Of a stretch of DNA of 47,266 nucleotides, positions 39,520-47,266 are shown in pieces. The translations under genes were made by a program, and so were the position numbers. Numbering within the stretch: the first letter of the stretch is position 1; each line of letters starts with the position of its first letter. The notes beneath the pieces are model-generated. The model saw only the letters and a list, made by a program, of their open reading frames with translations, searched no databases and was not told the DNA's origin. This DNA comes from Flavobacteriales bacterium UBA720 (lineage in GTDB: Bacteria; Bacteroidota; Bacteroidia; Flavobacteriales; Weeksellaceae). The stretch lies in the NCBI GenBank assembly GCA_002297505.1, contig DBLQ01000028.1, positions 1 to 47,266 of the forward strand, in the 5' to 3' direction.

Positions 39520-42054
39520 ATGAGATTAAGATTTATACCCATCATTTTCTTCGTAGCATCTGCCTACTTCCATGCGCAGGTGGTTACACCGGGTAACAAT
39601 GCAGAGAGCACTGAGCTTGTAGGAAACCAAAACAGCGAGTACGTCCTGAAGGATATTGTAGTCGATGGGGTGAAGCGTTACACGCCAGCCCAGATTTTGC
39701 GTTTTACAGGACTTGTGAAAGGAGAAAAGCTGGAGATCCCGGGCCAACGGGTAAGTAATGCCGTAAAAAAGCTGTGGGAAACGCAATCGTTCTCAAAAGT
39801 TGAAGTCTATGTCCAGGATGTAGAAGGGCAGAATGTGATCCTTCAGTTCTCCCTGCAGGACCTCAAAGAACTGGGTGAGATTAAGTTCACAGGGAAAGGA
39901 ATCGGGAAATCCAAAAATGAGAAGCTCATCAAGGATAACAACCTGAAACCGGGAACCAAGATCAATAACAATTTGGTTTCCAGCCTTCAGAACAAAATTC
40001 CTCAGGAATACATTGCCAAAGGTTTTGCCGATGCCAAGATCAACATTCAGGAAAAGGCCAATGGTACGGATGCCAATCTGGTAGACTGGACGATTGAAGT
40101 GGCCAAAGGTAAGAAAGTTAAAATCGATAAAATCGCATTCGAAGGCAATCAGCAGGTTTCCGACAGAAAACTTAAAAAGAACGGATTCAAAAATACAAAA
40201 GAAAAGCGTTTTCTTCTGGGTATCCTGAAGCCGTCCAAATTTGTGCAGGACAAGTATGATGAGGACAAGAGAAACCTTATCAGCTATTATAACTCCTTAG
40301 GTTTCCGTGATGCAACCATTGTGTCCGATTCGGTAACCAGAAATGAGAAAGGCTACAATATCAACGTAAAACTGAACGAAGGGAAAAAATATTACATCGG
40401 TGATATCAATTTCATCGGAAATACTACCTTTTCTAATGAGTTTCTTCAGAAAATATTGGGCTACAAAAGTGGCGATGTTTATGATGCGGTAGGATTTAAC
40501 AAAAAAGTCGGCGAAGATGGCGGTAAGGAAGATGATTCCGACATCAAGTCTATCTATATGAACAATGGTTTCCTGTTCTCCAACGTGACACCTATTGAAA
40601 AATCGGTGAAAGGGGATTCCATCAATCTTGAGATCCGTATCAACGAAGGCGAGAAGGCAACCTGGAACCGTGTGACATGGTCCGGAAATACCACCACGCA
40701 TGACCACGTGATCCTGAGAGCGCTTAGAACCAAACCAGGAACATTGTTTGCCAAGTCCGATATCAAGAGAACTTACTTTGAATTGGCAGGCATGCAGTTC
40801 TTCGATCCTCAACAGATCGGTACGGATGTGAAGCCAAATCCTCAGGATAATACCGTGAATATGCACTGGACATTGGTGGAGAAGGGATCTTCTCAGGTGC
40901 AGCTGCAGGCCGGATACGGTGGTGGCTCATTCATCGGAACGCTGGGCTTGACGTTTAACAACTTCTCTCTAAGGAATTTCCTGAAATTTAAAGATTTTAA
41001 ACCGGTACCTCAGGGTGACGGCCAGACTTTATCGCTTCAGGCGCAAGCAGGGCAATATTTTACCAACTACGGAATCTCATTTACAGAACCGTGGTTGTTC
41101 GGGACGAGACCAACGGCATTAAGTGTGGGACTAAATTACTCAAGGGTTAATTATTCTTACACCACGGGAGATCAGACCATGAATATCTTCTCTGCAACTG
41201 CAGGTCTTTCCAGGATGCTGAAGTGGCCGGATGACTACTTTTCATTGTATACCGGAATCCAGTATCAGAGCTACGATTTCAGGAATTATCCGTTCTATTT
41301 TGGTGATAAACTAGAGGAAAATGGTAATACCAAATCTTTCAGTTTTAACATCGGTTTGAGCAGAAACTCAGCAGGTCTGGATCCTGTTTTCCCAACATAC
41401 GGTTCCAACCTGGAAGCTTCTTTGAAATTCACGCCGCCGTACTCATGGTTCAGTAATAAGGATTATGCAACAATGAGCGTATTGGATAAGTACAAATGGA
41501 TGGAATTCTATAAAGTTAAGTTGAAAGCAGATTTCTATAACGAGGTTATTGGAAAATTAGTTCTGAGAACCACCGGTGAGATGGGCTTCCTCAATGGTTA
41601 CAGTAAGGAATTGGGACCACCACCTTTCGAGAGATACTATGTCGGTGGCGTTGGTCTGTTCAATGGTCGATTTGATGGCCGTGAGCTGGTGCCATTGAGA
41701 GGTTATGAGAATGCATCCTCAACCGGATTCAGTTCATCTTCACCTTATGATATCACGCCGTATGGTGGTGCTACAATTTATAACAGATTTGCAGCAGAAT
41801 TACGTTATCCTATTTCAATGAACCAGACGGCGAAGATTTTTGCGCTGACATTCGTAGAAGCAGGTAACGCATGGAACAGTTTCGGAACATACAACCCTTT
41901 CAGGCTAAAGAGATCTGCCGGTTTAGGGATCAGAGTGTCCATGTCCGCGTTCGGGTTGATCGGTTTCGACTTCGCTTATGGATTTGATAAAACTCTGGGC
42001 GGTACAGAACCTTCCGGATGGCAGACACATTTCTTGATGAATCAGCCTTTATAA
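39520..42054 (+). CDS. bamA: Outer-membrane protein assembly factor BamA
   Basis: 844 residues. A signal peptide (MRLRFIPIIFFVASAYFHAQ) is followed by POTRA-type repeats to about residue 450 (VLKDIVVDGVKRYTPAQILR, IDKIAFEGNQQVSDRKLKK, YYIGDINFIGNTTFSNEFLQ, WNRVTWSGNTTTHDHVILRA). The 16-strand Omp85 barrel follows (RRYYVGG-like FERYYVGGVGLFNG, GFDFAYGFDK). It inserts barrel proteins into the outer membrane. It is upstream of two Skp/OmpH chaperone genes, the usual order, and follows uppS by 31 bp. Confidence 0.95.
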   Translation: MRLRFIPIIFFVASAYFHAQVVTPGNNAESTELVGNQNSEYVLKDIVVDGVKRYTPAQILRFTGLVKGEKLEIPGQRVSNAVKKLWETQSFSKVEVYVQDVEGQNVILQFSLQDLKELGEIKFTGKGIGKSKNEKLIKDNNLKPGTKINNNLVSSLQNKIPQEYIAKGFADAKINIQEKANGTDANLVDWTIEVAKGKKVKIDKIAFEGNQQVSDRKLKKNGFKNTKEKRFLLGILKPSKFVQDKYDEDKRNLISYYNSLGFRDATIVSDSVTRNEKGYNINVKLNEGKKYYIGDINFIGNTTFSNEFLQKILGYKSGDVYDAVGFNKKVGEDGGKEDDSDIKSIYMNNGFLFSNVTPIEKSVKGDSINLEIRINEGEKATWNRVTWSGNTTTHDHVILRALRTKPGTLFAKSDIKRTYFELAGMQFFDPQQIGTDVKPNPQDNTVNMHWTLVEKGSSQVQLQAGYGGGSFIGTLGLTFNNFSLRNFLKFKDFKPVPQGDGQTLSLQAQAGQYFTNYGISFTEPWLFGTRPTALSVGLNYSRVNYSYTTGDQTMNIFSATAGLSRMLKWPDDYFSLYTGIQYQSYDFRNYPFYFGDKLEENGNTKSFSFNIGLSRNSAGLDPVFPTYGSNLEASLKFTPPYSWFSNKDYATMSVLDKYKWMEFYKVKLKADFYNEVIGKLVLRTTGEMGFLNGYSKELGPPPFERYYVGGVGLFNGRFDGRELVPLRGYENASSTGFSSSSPYDITPYGGATIYNRFAAELRYPISMNQTAKIFALTFVEAGNAWNSFGTYNPFRLKRSAGLGIRVSMSAFGLIGFDFAYGFDKTLGGTEPSGWQTHFLMNQPL

Positions 42055-42066
42055 AAAATAAAATAT

Positions 42067-42074
42067 TATTTTTG
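42067..42074 (+). promoter_or_regulatory. -7 box immediately upstream of the first ompH gene
   Basis: TATTTTTG ends 5 nt before the ATG at 42079, just after the bamA stop. It suggests a leaderless internal transcript in addition to read-through. Confidence 0.35.
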
Positions 42075-42078
42075 AAAG

Positions 42079-42720
42079 ATGAAAAAAATAGCATCCCTTG
42101 TAACAATTCTTTTTCTGGCCACACATATGTATGCACAGAAAATCGGCGTGGTAGATACCAACTATGTGCTGAGCAAGCTGCCGCAGTACAAAGATGCGGA
42201 AAGCCGCCTGAACAGCCAGGTCGCGCAGTGGCAGGATGATATCCAGAAACAGCAGGCCGACTATGAGAGAAAGAAGGAAGCTTTCGAAAATGAAAAGGTA
42301 CTTTTGGTAGGCGATCAGCTTAAACTCAGAGAAAAGGAAGTGACCGATATGGAAGCATCAATCCGAAATACGATTGGTGCGAGATTCGGGACGAATGGCG
42401 AGGTCAATCAGCTGCGTGCCAACCTTACAAAACCTTTCCAGGATCAGATATGGAATGCGATTCAGACTGTATCTACAAAGAATAATCTGGGTATCGTTCT
42501 TGATAAGAGCAACAATATCAGCGTCATCTTTTTAGATAAAAAATACGATTACACGGAAGCTGTTCTTAACATCCTTAGCAAAAATACCAAAGTGGATGAC
42601 AGAAAAGGTAATGATGGCAACAGAGGCGTTTCTGCACCGGAGACCGGAAAAGGTAATAAAGGCGGAAGCCGATTTTCTCCTAAATCTGGATTGCAGAGGA
42701 GAGCCACCACTTCCAAATAA
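42079..42720 (+). CDS. OmpH/Skp-family periplasmic chaperone, first copy
   Basis: 213 residues. A signal peptide (MKKIASLVTILFLATHMYAQ) is followed by KIGVVDTNYVLSKLPQYKDA, a long coiled coil (residues 45-110) and the C-terminal beta part of the Skp fold (NNLGIVLDKSNNISVIFLDK). The final 45 residues are a basic, Gly/Asn-rich tail (KGNDGNRGVSAP, GKGNKGGSRFSP) absent from its neighbour. Skp chaperones hold unfolded outer-membrane proteins for BamA. It lies 24 bp after bamA. Confidence 0.88.
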   Translation: MKKIASLVTILFLATHMYAQKIGVVDTNYVLSKLPQYKDAESRLNSQVAQWQDDIQKQQADYERKKEAFENEKVLLVGDQLKLREKEVTDMEASIRNTIGARFGTNGEVNQLRANLTKPFQDQIWNAIQTVSTKNNLGIVLDKSNNISVIFLDKKYDYTEAVLNILSKNTKVDDRKGNDGNRGVSAPETGKGNKGGSRFSPKSGLQRRATTSK

Positions 42721-42763
42721 TGTGAATTAAAATTAAATTATTAAATAAATATAAATTTCTAAA

Positions 42764-43264
42764 ATGAACAAATTAAATGTATTATTAGTAGCTGTTGTAA
42801 TGGTGTTCGCTACTGGATTTGCAAATGCACAGAAACTGGCTTATGTAGATATCAACGCGATCTTCACTGCTATGCCGGAAATGAAGGCTTTGGATTCTCA
42901 GTTGCAGACGTTGCAGACAGCAAAACAAGGTGAGTTGGAAAAACAAGGTAAATCTCTTCAGGATCTGATGAAGAAATATCAGGACGAAGCACCTAAGCAG
43001 ACTCAGGCTATCAACGAGCAGAGAAGCCAGGAAGTTCAAAAACTTCAGGACAATCTTCAGCAGATGTACACTGCAGCTCAGAAAGATATCGCAGACAAAA
43101 GAGATGCTGGATTAGCACCAATCGAAAAGAAAATCAACGACGCGATCTCTAAAGTTTCTAAAGCTGCCGGATACGAGTATGTTTTCGATTCTTCTACACC
43201 AGCTTTGGTTTACAAGAACGGAACAGACGCTACGGCTGCTGTTAAGAAAGAACTAGGATTGTAA
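42764..43264 (+). CDS. OmpH/Skp-family periplasmic chaperone, second copy
   Basis: 166 residues. A signal peptide (MNKLNVLLVAVVMVFATGFA) is followed by KLAYVDINAIFTAMPEMKAL, a helical coiled coil of about 80 residues rich in Gln and Lys, and the closing beta-strands YEYVFDSSTPALVYKNG. It is the standard-length Skp homologue and lies 43 bp after the first copy. Two Skp copies after bamA are common in Bacteroidota. A strong terminator follows. Confidence 0.92.
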   Translation: MNKLNVLLVAVVMVFATGFANAQKLAYVDINAIFTAMPEMKALDSQLQTLQTAKQGELEKQGKSLQDLMKKYQDEAPKQTQAINEQRSQEVQKLQDNLQQMYTAAQKDIADKRDAGLAPIEKKINDAISKVSKAAGYEYVFDSSTPALVYKNGTDATAAVKKELGL

Positions 43265-43283
43265 TATTATCTTAATAAATCAT

Positions 43284-43315
43284 AAAACCGCTCTTTTTCG
43301 GAGCGGTTTTTTTAT
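43284..43315 (+). terminator. Terminator after the uppS-bamA-ompH unit
   Basis: AAAACCGCTC (43284-43293) and GAGCGGTTTT (43301-43310) pair perfectly around a 7-nt loop, followed by TTTA. The next promoter box starts at 43313, so the terminator and promoter almost overlap. Confidence 0.88.
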
Positions 43316-43320
43316 TTTTG
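43313..43320 (+). promoter_or_regulatory. -7 box immediately upstream of the thioesterase gene
   Basis: TATTTTTG ends 5 nt before the ATG at 43325 and begins inside the T tail of the preceding terminator. Confidence 0.4.
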
Positions 43321-43324
43321 CATT

Positions 43325-43804
43325 ATGGAATATGAATTTTCATCCACCGTCAGAATCCGATTTGCAGACTGCGACCCGATTGGGCACCTCAACAATGTCA
43401 AGTATCTGGAATATATGCTCAATGCGAGAGAAGACCATGTGGAGCAAAACTACGGATTCACCTACGAGCAGTACACGCGCGAAACTGGCTGTACCTGGGT
43501 CACGGTGCAGAATGAGATTGCTTATCTCAAAGAAGTCAGATATAATTCCGTAGTTCAGATTACCAGCAAAACGATTTTCGTGGATGATCTCACAGCTGTT
43601 GTCGAGTTGCTGATGAAGAATGAAGATGGCACAGTCCACGCAGTTTTCTGGCTCACCGTGATTTATTTTAATATGAAAACCAGACGTGCGGAGAAAATGC
43701 CACAATCCACATTAGATCAGTTTGCGCACTTTTTAGTAGACATTGACAAAAAAAATTTCAAAGAGCGAGTCGGATATTTCCGGATTCAGAATAAAAAAAA
43801 TTAA
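43325..43804 (+). CDS. Acyl-CoA thioesterase, hot-dog fold (4HBT family)
   Basis: 159 residues. The 4-hydroxybenzoyl-CoA thioesterase signature is visible in RIRFADCDPIGHLNNVKYLE (residues 10-29, with the catalytic Asp and the His/Asn pair). The helix LEYMLNAREDHVEQNYG and several beta-strands typical of the hot-dog fold follow. It hydrolyses acyl-CoA esters in the cytoplasm; the chain-length specificity is not evident. The next start codon (rfbD) is 2 bp after its stop. Confidence 0.88.
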   Translation: MEYEFSSTVRIRFADCDPIGHLNNVKYLEYMLNAREDHVEQNYGFTYEQYTRETGCTWVTVQNEIAYLKEVRYNSVVQITSKTIFVDDLTAVVELLMKNEDGTVHAVFWLTVIYFNMKTRRAEKMPQSTLDQFAHFLVDIDKKNFKERVGYFRIQNKKN

Positions 43805-43805
43805 T

Positions 43806-44675
43806 ATGAAAAGAATATTAGTCATCGGCGGAAATGGCCAGCTGGGACATTGCCTGCAAAAATTGGCACCGAAATACCATGACCAGTTCGATTTTAACTT
43901 CACAGGCTCTGATGTGGTGGATATTACCAATAAAGCACAGATAGAGCAACAATTTAATGATTATCAGCCGGATTTTGTCATCAATGCATCCGCTTACACT
44001 GCTGTGGATCTTGCCGAAAAAGAAGAAGACAGGGCGTTCGCCATCAATGCACAGGGCGTGGGACAATTGGCCGAGATCTGCAAAGACCATCATGCCACGC
44101 TGATACATGTTTCTACAGATTACGTTTTTGATGGTGAAACCAATTTGAACTATTCCGAGGACGATTTTACCAATCCTATCGGCGTCTACGGCGCATCGAA
44201 AAGAAAAGGTGAGGAACTGGCTCTGGAAAATAATCCGGAAAGCGTGATTCTGAGAACTTCATGGCTTTATTCAGAGTTCAATAAAAATTTTGTGAAAACC
44301 ATGCTTCATCTTTTTAATGTGAAGGAGGAATTGGGAATTGTTGCAGACCAATACGGGCAGCCAACCAATGCGAATGACCTTGCAGAAGCGATTATGACGA
44401 TCATTGAAAGTGATAAAAAAACCTACGGCGTGTATCATTTTTCCAACTATCCGGAAACCACGTGGTTCGATTTTGCCAGCAAGATAAAGGAATTCTCAGG
44501 TTCCGGCGTTATATTAAAACCAATTACTACCGAAGAGTTTCCTACGCCTGCCAAACGGCCTAAGCGCAGTACGATGTGTCTCGATAAAATTGAGAAAGAT
44601 TATCATGTAGAGCTGAAACATTGGGAAAACAGTCTGAGAGATTGTGTAGAAATCCTTAAAATAACGAATGCGTAA
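43806..44675 (+). CDS. rfbD: dTDP-4-dehydrorhamnose reductase
   Basis: 289 residues from the ATG at 43806. An NAD(P)-binding extended SDR: MKRILVIGGNGQLGHCLQKL (Gly-rich loop), INASAYTAVDLAEKEEDRAF, HVSTDYVFDGE and the catalytic YGASKRKGEELAL (Tyr-x3-Lys). RmlD/RfbD makes dTDP-L-rhamnose, a donor for surface polysaccharide. The frame extends 21 codons upstream into the thioesterase gene, but that N-terminus does not belong to the family. Other rml genes are not in this window. Confidence 0.92.
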   Translation: MKRILVIGGNGQLGHCLQKLAPKYHDQFDFNFTGSDVVDITNKAQIEQQFNDYQPDFVINASAYTAVDLAEKEEDRAFAINAQGVGQLAEICKDHHATLIHVSTDYVFDGETNLNYSEDDFTNPIGVYGASKRKGEELALENNPESVILRTSWLYSEFNKNFVKTMLHLFNVKEELGIVADQYGQPTNANDLAEAIMTIIESDKKTYGVYHFSNYPETTWFDFASKIKEFSGSGVILKPITTEEFPTPAKRPKRSTMCLDKIEKDYHVELKHWENSLRDCVEILKITNA

Positions 44676-45348
44676 ATTATTATATCTCATCACATTTTTT
44701 AGTTTCCAGCTTTTTTTCCTTCAGTCTATCACACTGAACAAGGTAGAAAAAGTGAACGAAAATAAAGACAAGTTTCTTTACCGTATTGCGGAAATATCCA
44801 ATTCTGAATATCTGGGCGAAATCCTGGTCAATGGCTTTTCTAATGACGATGTCAGAATCTTTGGCGAAGTCTATAAAAAGGCAAAGCAGATTGGCGCCAA
44901 CTCCTTTTCACTAAAGCCGATAGAAAATGTGGACGGGACTTTTCAGAAATTTGATCCCGGCTACTATATTCTGAATCTCTATTATACGGAGCCAGGCGAC
45001 ATAAGCGAAGAGGATAACGTAGCTTATCTCGTGTCGGCTGCAGATAAAAAACAGAAAATAGCAATCGATAACGAGCCGGTGGAGATGCAGCCACGCCACT
45101 ACCTTAAGCTGAAACTGAAAGATCAGGAAGTTATGACAGTCTCTACAAGGAAATTATTGGGCTCTACGGTAAAATTGTCCGGTAAGGCAGACCAGCCGGC
45201 ACTCTACTTTTCGCTGACTAATTTTAATATTCGCAGTAACGACAGTGTATACGGCGGCATCAACCTGAAATCCGGAGATATTACAGGTCTTGAAAAATCG
45301 TTTGGTATGTTTTTGACTACCATCTATACAGAACAGAAATTGGATTAG
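44668..45348 (+). CDS. Exported protein of unknown function
   Basis: 226 residues with a signal peptide (MRKLLYLITFFSFQLFFLQS). The start overlaps the end of rfbD by 8 nt, so translation is probably coupled. The mature part has EYLGEILVNGFSNDDVRIFG, EVYKKAKQIGANSFSLKPIE, and LVSAADKKQKIAIDNEPVEM, then strand-rich sequence to the end. I recognise no family. It could be a small lipocalin- or barrel-like envelope protein, but that is a guess from the strand pattern. Confidence 0.65.
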   Translation: MRKLLYLITFFSFQLFFLQSITLNKVEKVNENKDKFLYRIAEISNSEYLGEILVNGFSNDDVRIFGEVYKKAKQIGANSFSLKPIENVDGTFQKFDPGYYILNLYYTEPGDISEEDNVAYLVSAADKKQKIAIDNEPVEMQPRHYLKLKLKDQEVMTVSTRKLLGSTVKLSGKADQPALYFSLTNFNIRSNDSVYGGINLKSGDITGLEKSFGMFLTTIYTEQKLD

Positions 45349-45357
45349 TGTGGATAA
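45349..45357 (-). other. DnaA-box-like nonamer
   Basis: TTATCCACA on the minus strand, a perfect match to the DnaA consensus. A second perfect copy is at 3911-3919. Single boxes are expected by chance and are not evidence of an origin. Confidence 0.3.
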
Positions 45358-45500
45358 GTTATCATCTGGCGATGACTTTTCATCACAATAAATTTCATTA
45401 ACTTTATACAGATTTCGGATCCGGCTAATTGTAATTGACTTACAGACCTCACTTGACAATCATCTGAGCGGAGCTAAATCTCAAATCTAAATTATACCTA

Positions 45501-46871
45501 TTGGAAGAATTTTTTGAAAACGAACTGGCAAGACGGTTCGAAGAAATGATAGAAAACAATGATGAATTTTACTTCGACACAGAAGAATACGTGGATATCA
45601 TCATTTATTATCTGGAGTTAGGAGATTTCAGCTATGCAGAACTTGCTGTGAATCATGCACTGAAAATTCATCCCAACTCATTGGAAATTAAAACAAAACA
45701 GCTGGAAGTTTTTCTGGAACTGGAGCGTTATGGCAAGGCGAAGGAACTGATCGATGAGCTGCATCAGTCTTCACTGGAAGATACTGATTTTCTGGTGTGC
45801 TGCGCCAAGTATTATTCTAATCTCGGCAATCCCATCAAATCTATCGAATACTGCACAAAAGCACTGGAGCTGCAGGAAGAGGAAAACTTTCTTCACAACT
45901 TCATCGCAGATGAGTATGTGAATCTGGATGATCCGTTTAATGCGCTGAAACATTACAGCGCAGCACTGGAGCACGATCCTTATGACGATTATTCGCTGGA
46001 AAATGTCATGGTTTGCTACACCAAGCTGAATCGGCCACAGGAGGCATTGGATTTCCTGAATCAATACCTGGACAGATTTCCCTTCTCGGAAACTGCATGG
46101 TATGAGTATGGCCAGTATTTTTTCAATAAGAAGAATTATGAGGAAGCCATCCGCGGATTCGATTATTTATTAGCCATCAATTCGTCGGCAGTCGGCGTAT
46201 ATGCCAATAAAGCATCCTGCTATGAAGCAATGGGCGAATGGGAAAAGGCAGTTGGCGTATATGAGGAAATGTTGGAGCTGGAATATACCAAAGCCTTCAC
46301 CTATTACAAAATCGGACTGTGCTACAAAGAAGCGCATAAACCGGTTCAGGCGCTTACTTCCTTTCAAAAATCTTTGAGGGAAGATCCTCAGTTTTACTTG
46401 GCGATGATGGAGCAGTCTCAGATCTATGAAGATATGGGAAATCCAAAAGAAGCCTTATATTTTGCACAGGAAGCGGTAGCCCTCAATGAAGGCAATCTGG
46501 AATATCAGAAACGTCTTGCATTTTTGTATATCACCTGTGGCGAGTACGAAGAAAGCCTGAGCTGCCTTAAAAAGCTGATTGAGGCAGAGCCAACAAGATT
46601 TTATAATTGGTATGCGTATTCAGAAGTTCTGATGCTCATTGGAGAGTACGAAGAAGCAGTCACAGTTCTTACACAAGCCTTGCAGCATCAGAAGCGTGCA
46701 GAACTGTATTACCAGCTTAGCAATTGTTACTTTCACCTGAAGAACGATGCAGAAGGTCTTTCGGCATTGGAGAAGGCTTTGGAGCTGGATCCTGGCATCA
46801 GCAAAGATATGCAGCAGAAATATCCTTATATTAAAGATCAGGTCAAAAAGATCAAGACCAAAAAGAAATAA
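45501..46871 (+). CDS. Tetratricopeptide-repeat protein
   Basis: 456 residues made of about ten TPR-like units, for example YADEYVNLDDPFNALKHYSA-type repeats and YYKIGLCYKEAHKPVQALTS. The TTG start at 45501 gives MEEFFENELARRFEEMIENN, matching the N-terminus I recall in Chryseobacterium homologues. No signal peptide is present, so it is cytoplasmic or peripheral. TPR proteins mediate protein-protein contact; no specific partner is known. The 45349-45500 gap before it holds the DnaA-box nonamer and a small GATGA/TCATC hairpin; no clear promoter box. Confidence 0.85.
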   Translation: MEEFFENELARRFEEMIENNDEFYFDTEEYVDIIIYYLELGDFSYAELAVNHALKIHPNSLEIKTKQLEVFLELERYGKAKELIDELHQSSLEDTDFLVCCAKYYSNLGNPIKSIEYCTKALELQEEENFLHNFIADEYVNLDDPFNALKHYSAALEHDPYDDYSLENVMVCYTKLNRPQEALDFLNQYLDRFPFSETAWYEYGQYFFNKKNYEEAIRGFDYLLAINSSAVGVYANKASCYEAMGEWEKAVGVYEEMLELEYTKAFTYYKIGLCYKEAHKPVQALTSFQKSLREDPQFYLAMMEQSQIYEDMGNPKEALYFAQEAVALNEGNLEYQKRLAFLYITCGEYEESLSCLKKLIEAEPTRFYNWYAYSEVLMLIGEYEEAVTVLTQALQHQKRAELYYQLSNCYFHLKNDAEGLSALEKALELDPGISKDMQQKYPYIKDQVKKIKTKKK

Positions 46872-46876
46872 AAAAG

Positions 46877-46906
46877 AAAGCTCAGAGTTGCCTCTGAGCT
46901 TTTTTG
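46877..46906 (+). terminator. Terminator of the TPR gene
   Basis: AAAGCTCAGAG and CTCTGAGCTTT form an 11-bp stem around TTGC, followed by TTTT. It begins 6 nt past the stop at 46871. Confidence 0.88.
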
Positions 46907-47073
46907 GTGCTACTGTTCTGAGAATGCAATCTCAATCTCATTAATGAACATCAACACCTGCGTTCTTACCCTTATCTGAAAAAAGTGTTTTGTTCAAATT
47001 GAGCATCATGGTTATTAGCTTTCCATGCACCTGTGTTTTGCTTTTACAAAAATAGGGTGGAAGATTGTAGTTA

Positions 47074-47093
47074 TTTTACGGATATCCGTAAAA
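47074..47093. repeat. 20-bp perfect palindrome
   Basis: TTTTACGGAT followed by ATCCGTAAAA, in the 240-bp gene-free gap between the TPR gene and the partial regulator gene. It is 58 bp downstream of that gene's stop (minus strand). It lacks a T tail, so it looks more like an operator than a terminator. Nothing else is evident in 46907-47150. Confidence 0.7.
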
Positions 47094-47150
47094 GCGAAAA
47101 AAAATAGAAATTATTTCATTTTTTGTGTGGAAGTTGTCTTACCGCAAGCA

Positions 47151-47266
47151 TTAAAGAATGCCGAAATCTTTGCAGAACGCGATCAGCTGTTCATTGGAAT
47201 TGATAGCGAGTGATTCCCGGATTTCTTTCAAACGTTTTTCCACCGCACTCATACTTGCAGGCTTAA
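47151..47266 (-). CDS. C-terminus of a probable LuxR-type helix-turn-helix regulator (partial)
   Basis: The minus-strand frame is open from the window edge to the stop at 47151-47153 (about 37 codons). The visible sequence, MSAVEKRLKEIRESLAINSN then EQLIAFCKDFGIL, fits the recognition helix and last helix of a GerE/LuxR domain (S-x-V-E-K-R, I-R-x-x-L, S-N-x-x-L-I). The N-terminal part is outside the window, so the assignment rests on this short piece alone. Confidence 0.5.
   Translation of the reverse strand, partial: KPASMSAVEKRLKEIRESLAINSNEQLIAFCKDFGIL

Noticed and set aside
40297..40866. Minus-strand ORF inside bamA
   Set aside because: Antisense shadow in a region with clear POTRA coding sequence on the plus strand.

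Overview
The window looks like a chromosomal segment of a member of the Bacteroidota, class Flavobacteriia, most like Chryseobacterium and its relatives (Weeksellaceae). The evidence is a type IX secretion (T9SS) C-terminal sorting domain, tandem SusC-like/TonB-dependent beta-barrel receptors, long Bacteroidota-type IleS and LspA, DUF6089 next to uppS-bamA-ompH, and many copies of the Bacteroidota promoter box TAnnTTTG in place of a classical -10. Shine-Dalgarno sequences are mostly absent. The genus is an inference from protein sequence as I remember it; no search was run.

Layout. 1-3741 (minus): two tandem paralogous outer-membrane receptors, the first cut by the window edge, separated by an octamer repeat. 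4030-6744 (minus): recJ-nadD-DUF3817. 6838-7737 (minus): a secreted T9SS cargo protein. 7847-10404: katA divergent from an OxyR-type regulator. 10427-11946: metK behind a strong promoter and a SAM-II-like leader. 12003-13466: a small exported protein, an ECF sigma factor with a folded leader, and a 45-residue ORF. 13547-21312: a YjjG-type HAD phosphatase (plus), then trpS, the DUF2683-lspA-sanA operon, a small membrane protein, a DksA-like regulator and ileS (all minus). 21504-24074 (plus): topA.

24096-27002 is the accessory part: a REP-associated tyrosine transposase (RAYT) bracketed by inverted REP palindromes, a two-gene cassette (zinc ribbon plus membrane-anchored protein) bounded by inverted nonamers, a 21-bp tandem array, and a conserved gene of unknown function. 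27003-37763 (plus) is an exopolysaccharide/capsule locus: two GT-C-like membrane glycosyltransferases, an EpsG-like polymerase, an arginase-fold protein that has lost most metal ligands, a GT2 transferase, a WecA-like initiating enzyme, a Wza-like export lipoprotein and a Wzc-like tyrosine autokinase with a (Gly-Tyr)9 tail. No Wzx flippase is visible.

37940-46871 (plus) is envelope housekeeping: DUF6089, uppS, bamA, two ompH/skp genes, a thioesterase, rfbD, an exported protein of unknown function and a TPR protein. The window ends in the C-terminus of a probable LuxR-type regulator (minus). Functionally, WecA and UppS share the undecaprenyl carrier, Wza/Wzc export the polymer, and BamA/Skp assemble outer-membrane proteins such as the receptors at the start of the window.

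The least explained signals are the RAYT/REP/cassette/21-bp-array neighbourhood, the structured leader of the sigma-factor gene, the probable SAM-II riboswitch in front of metK, and the set of genes whose promoter box lies only 5-7 nt from the ATG.
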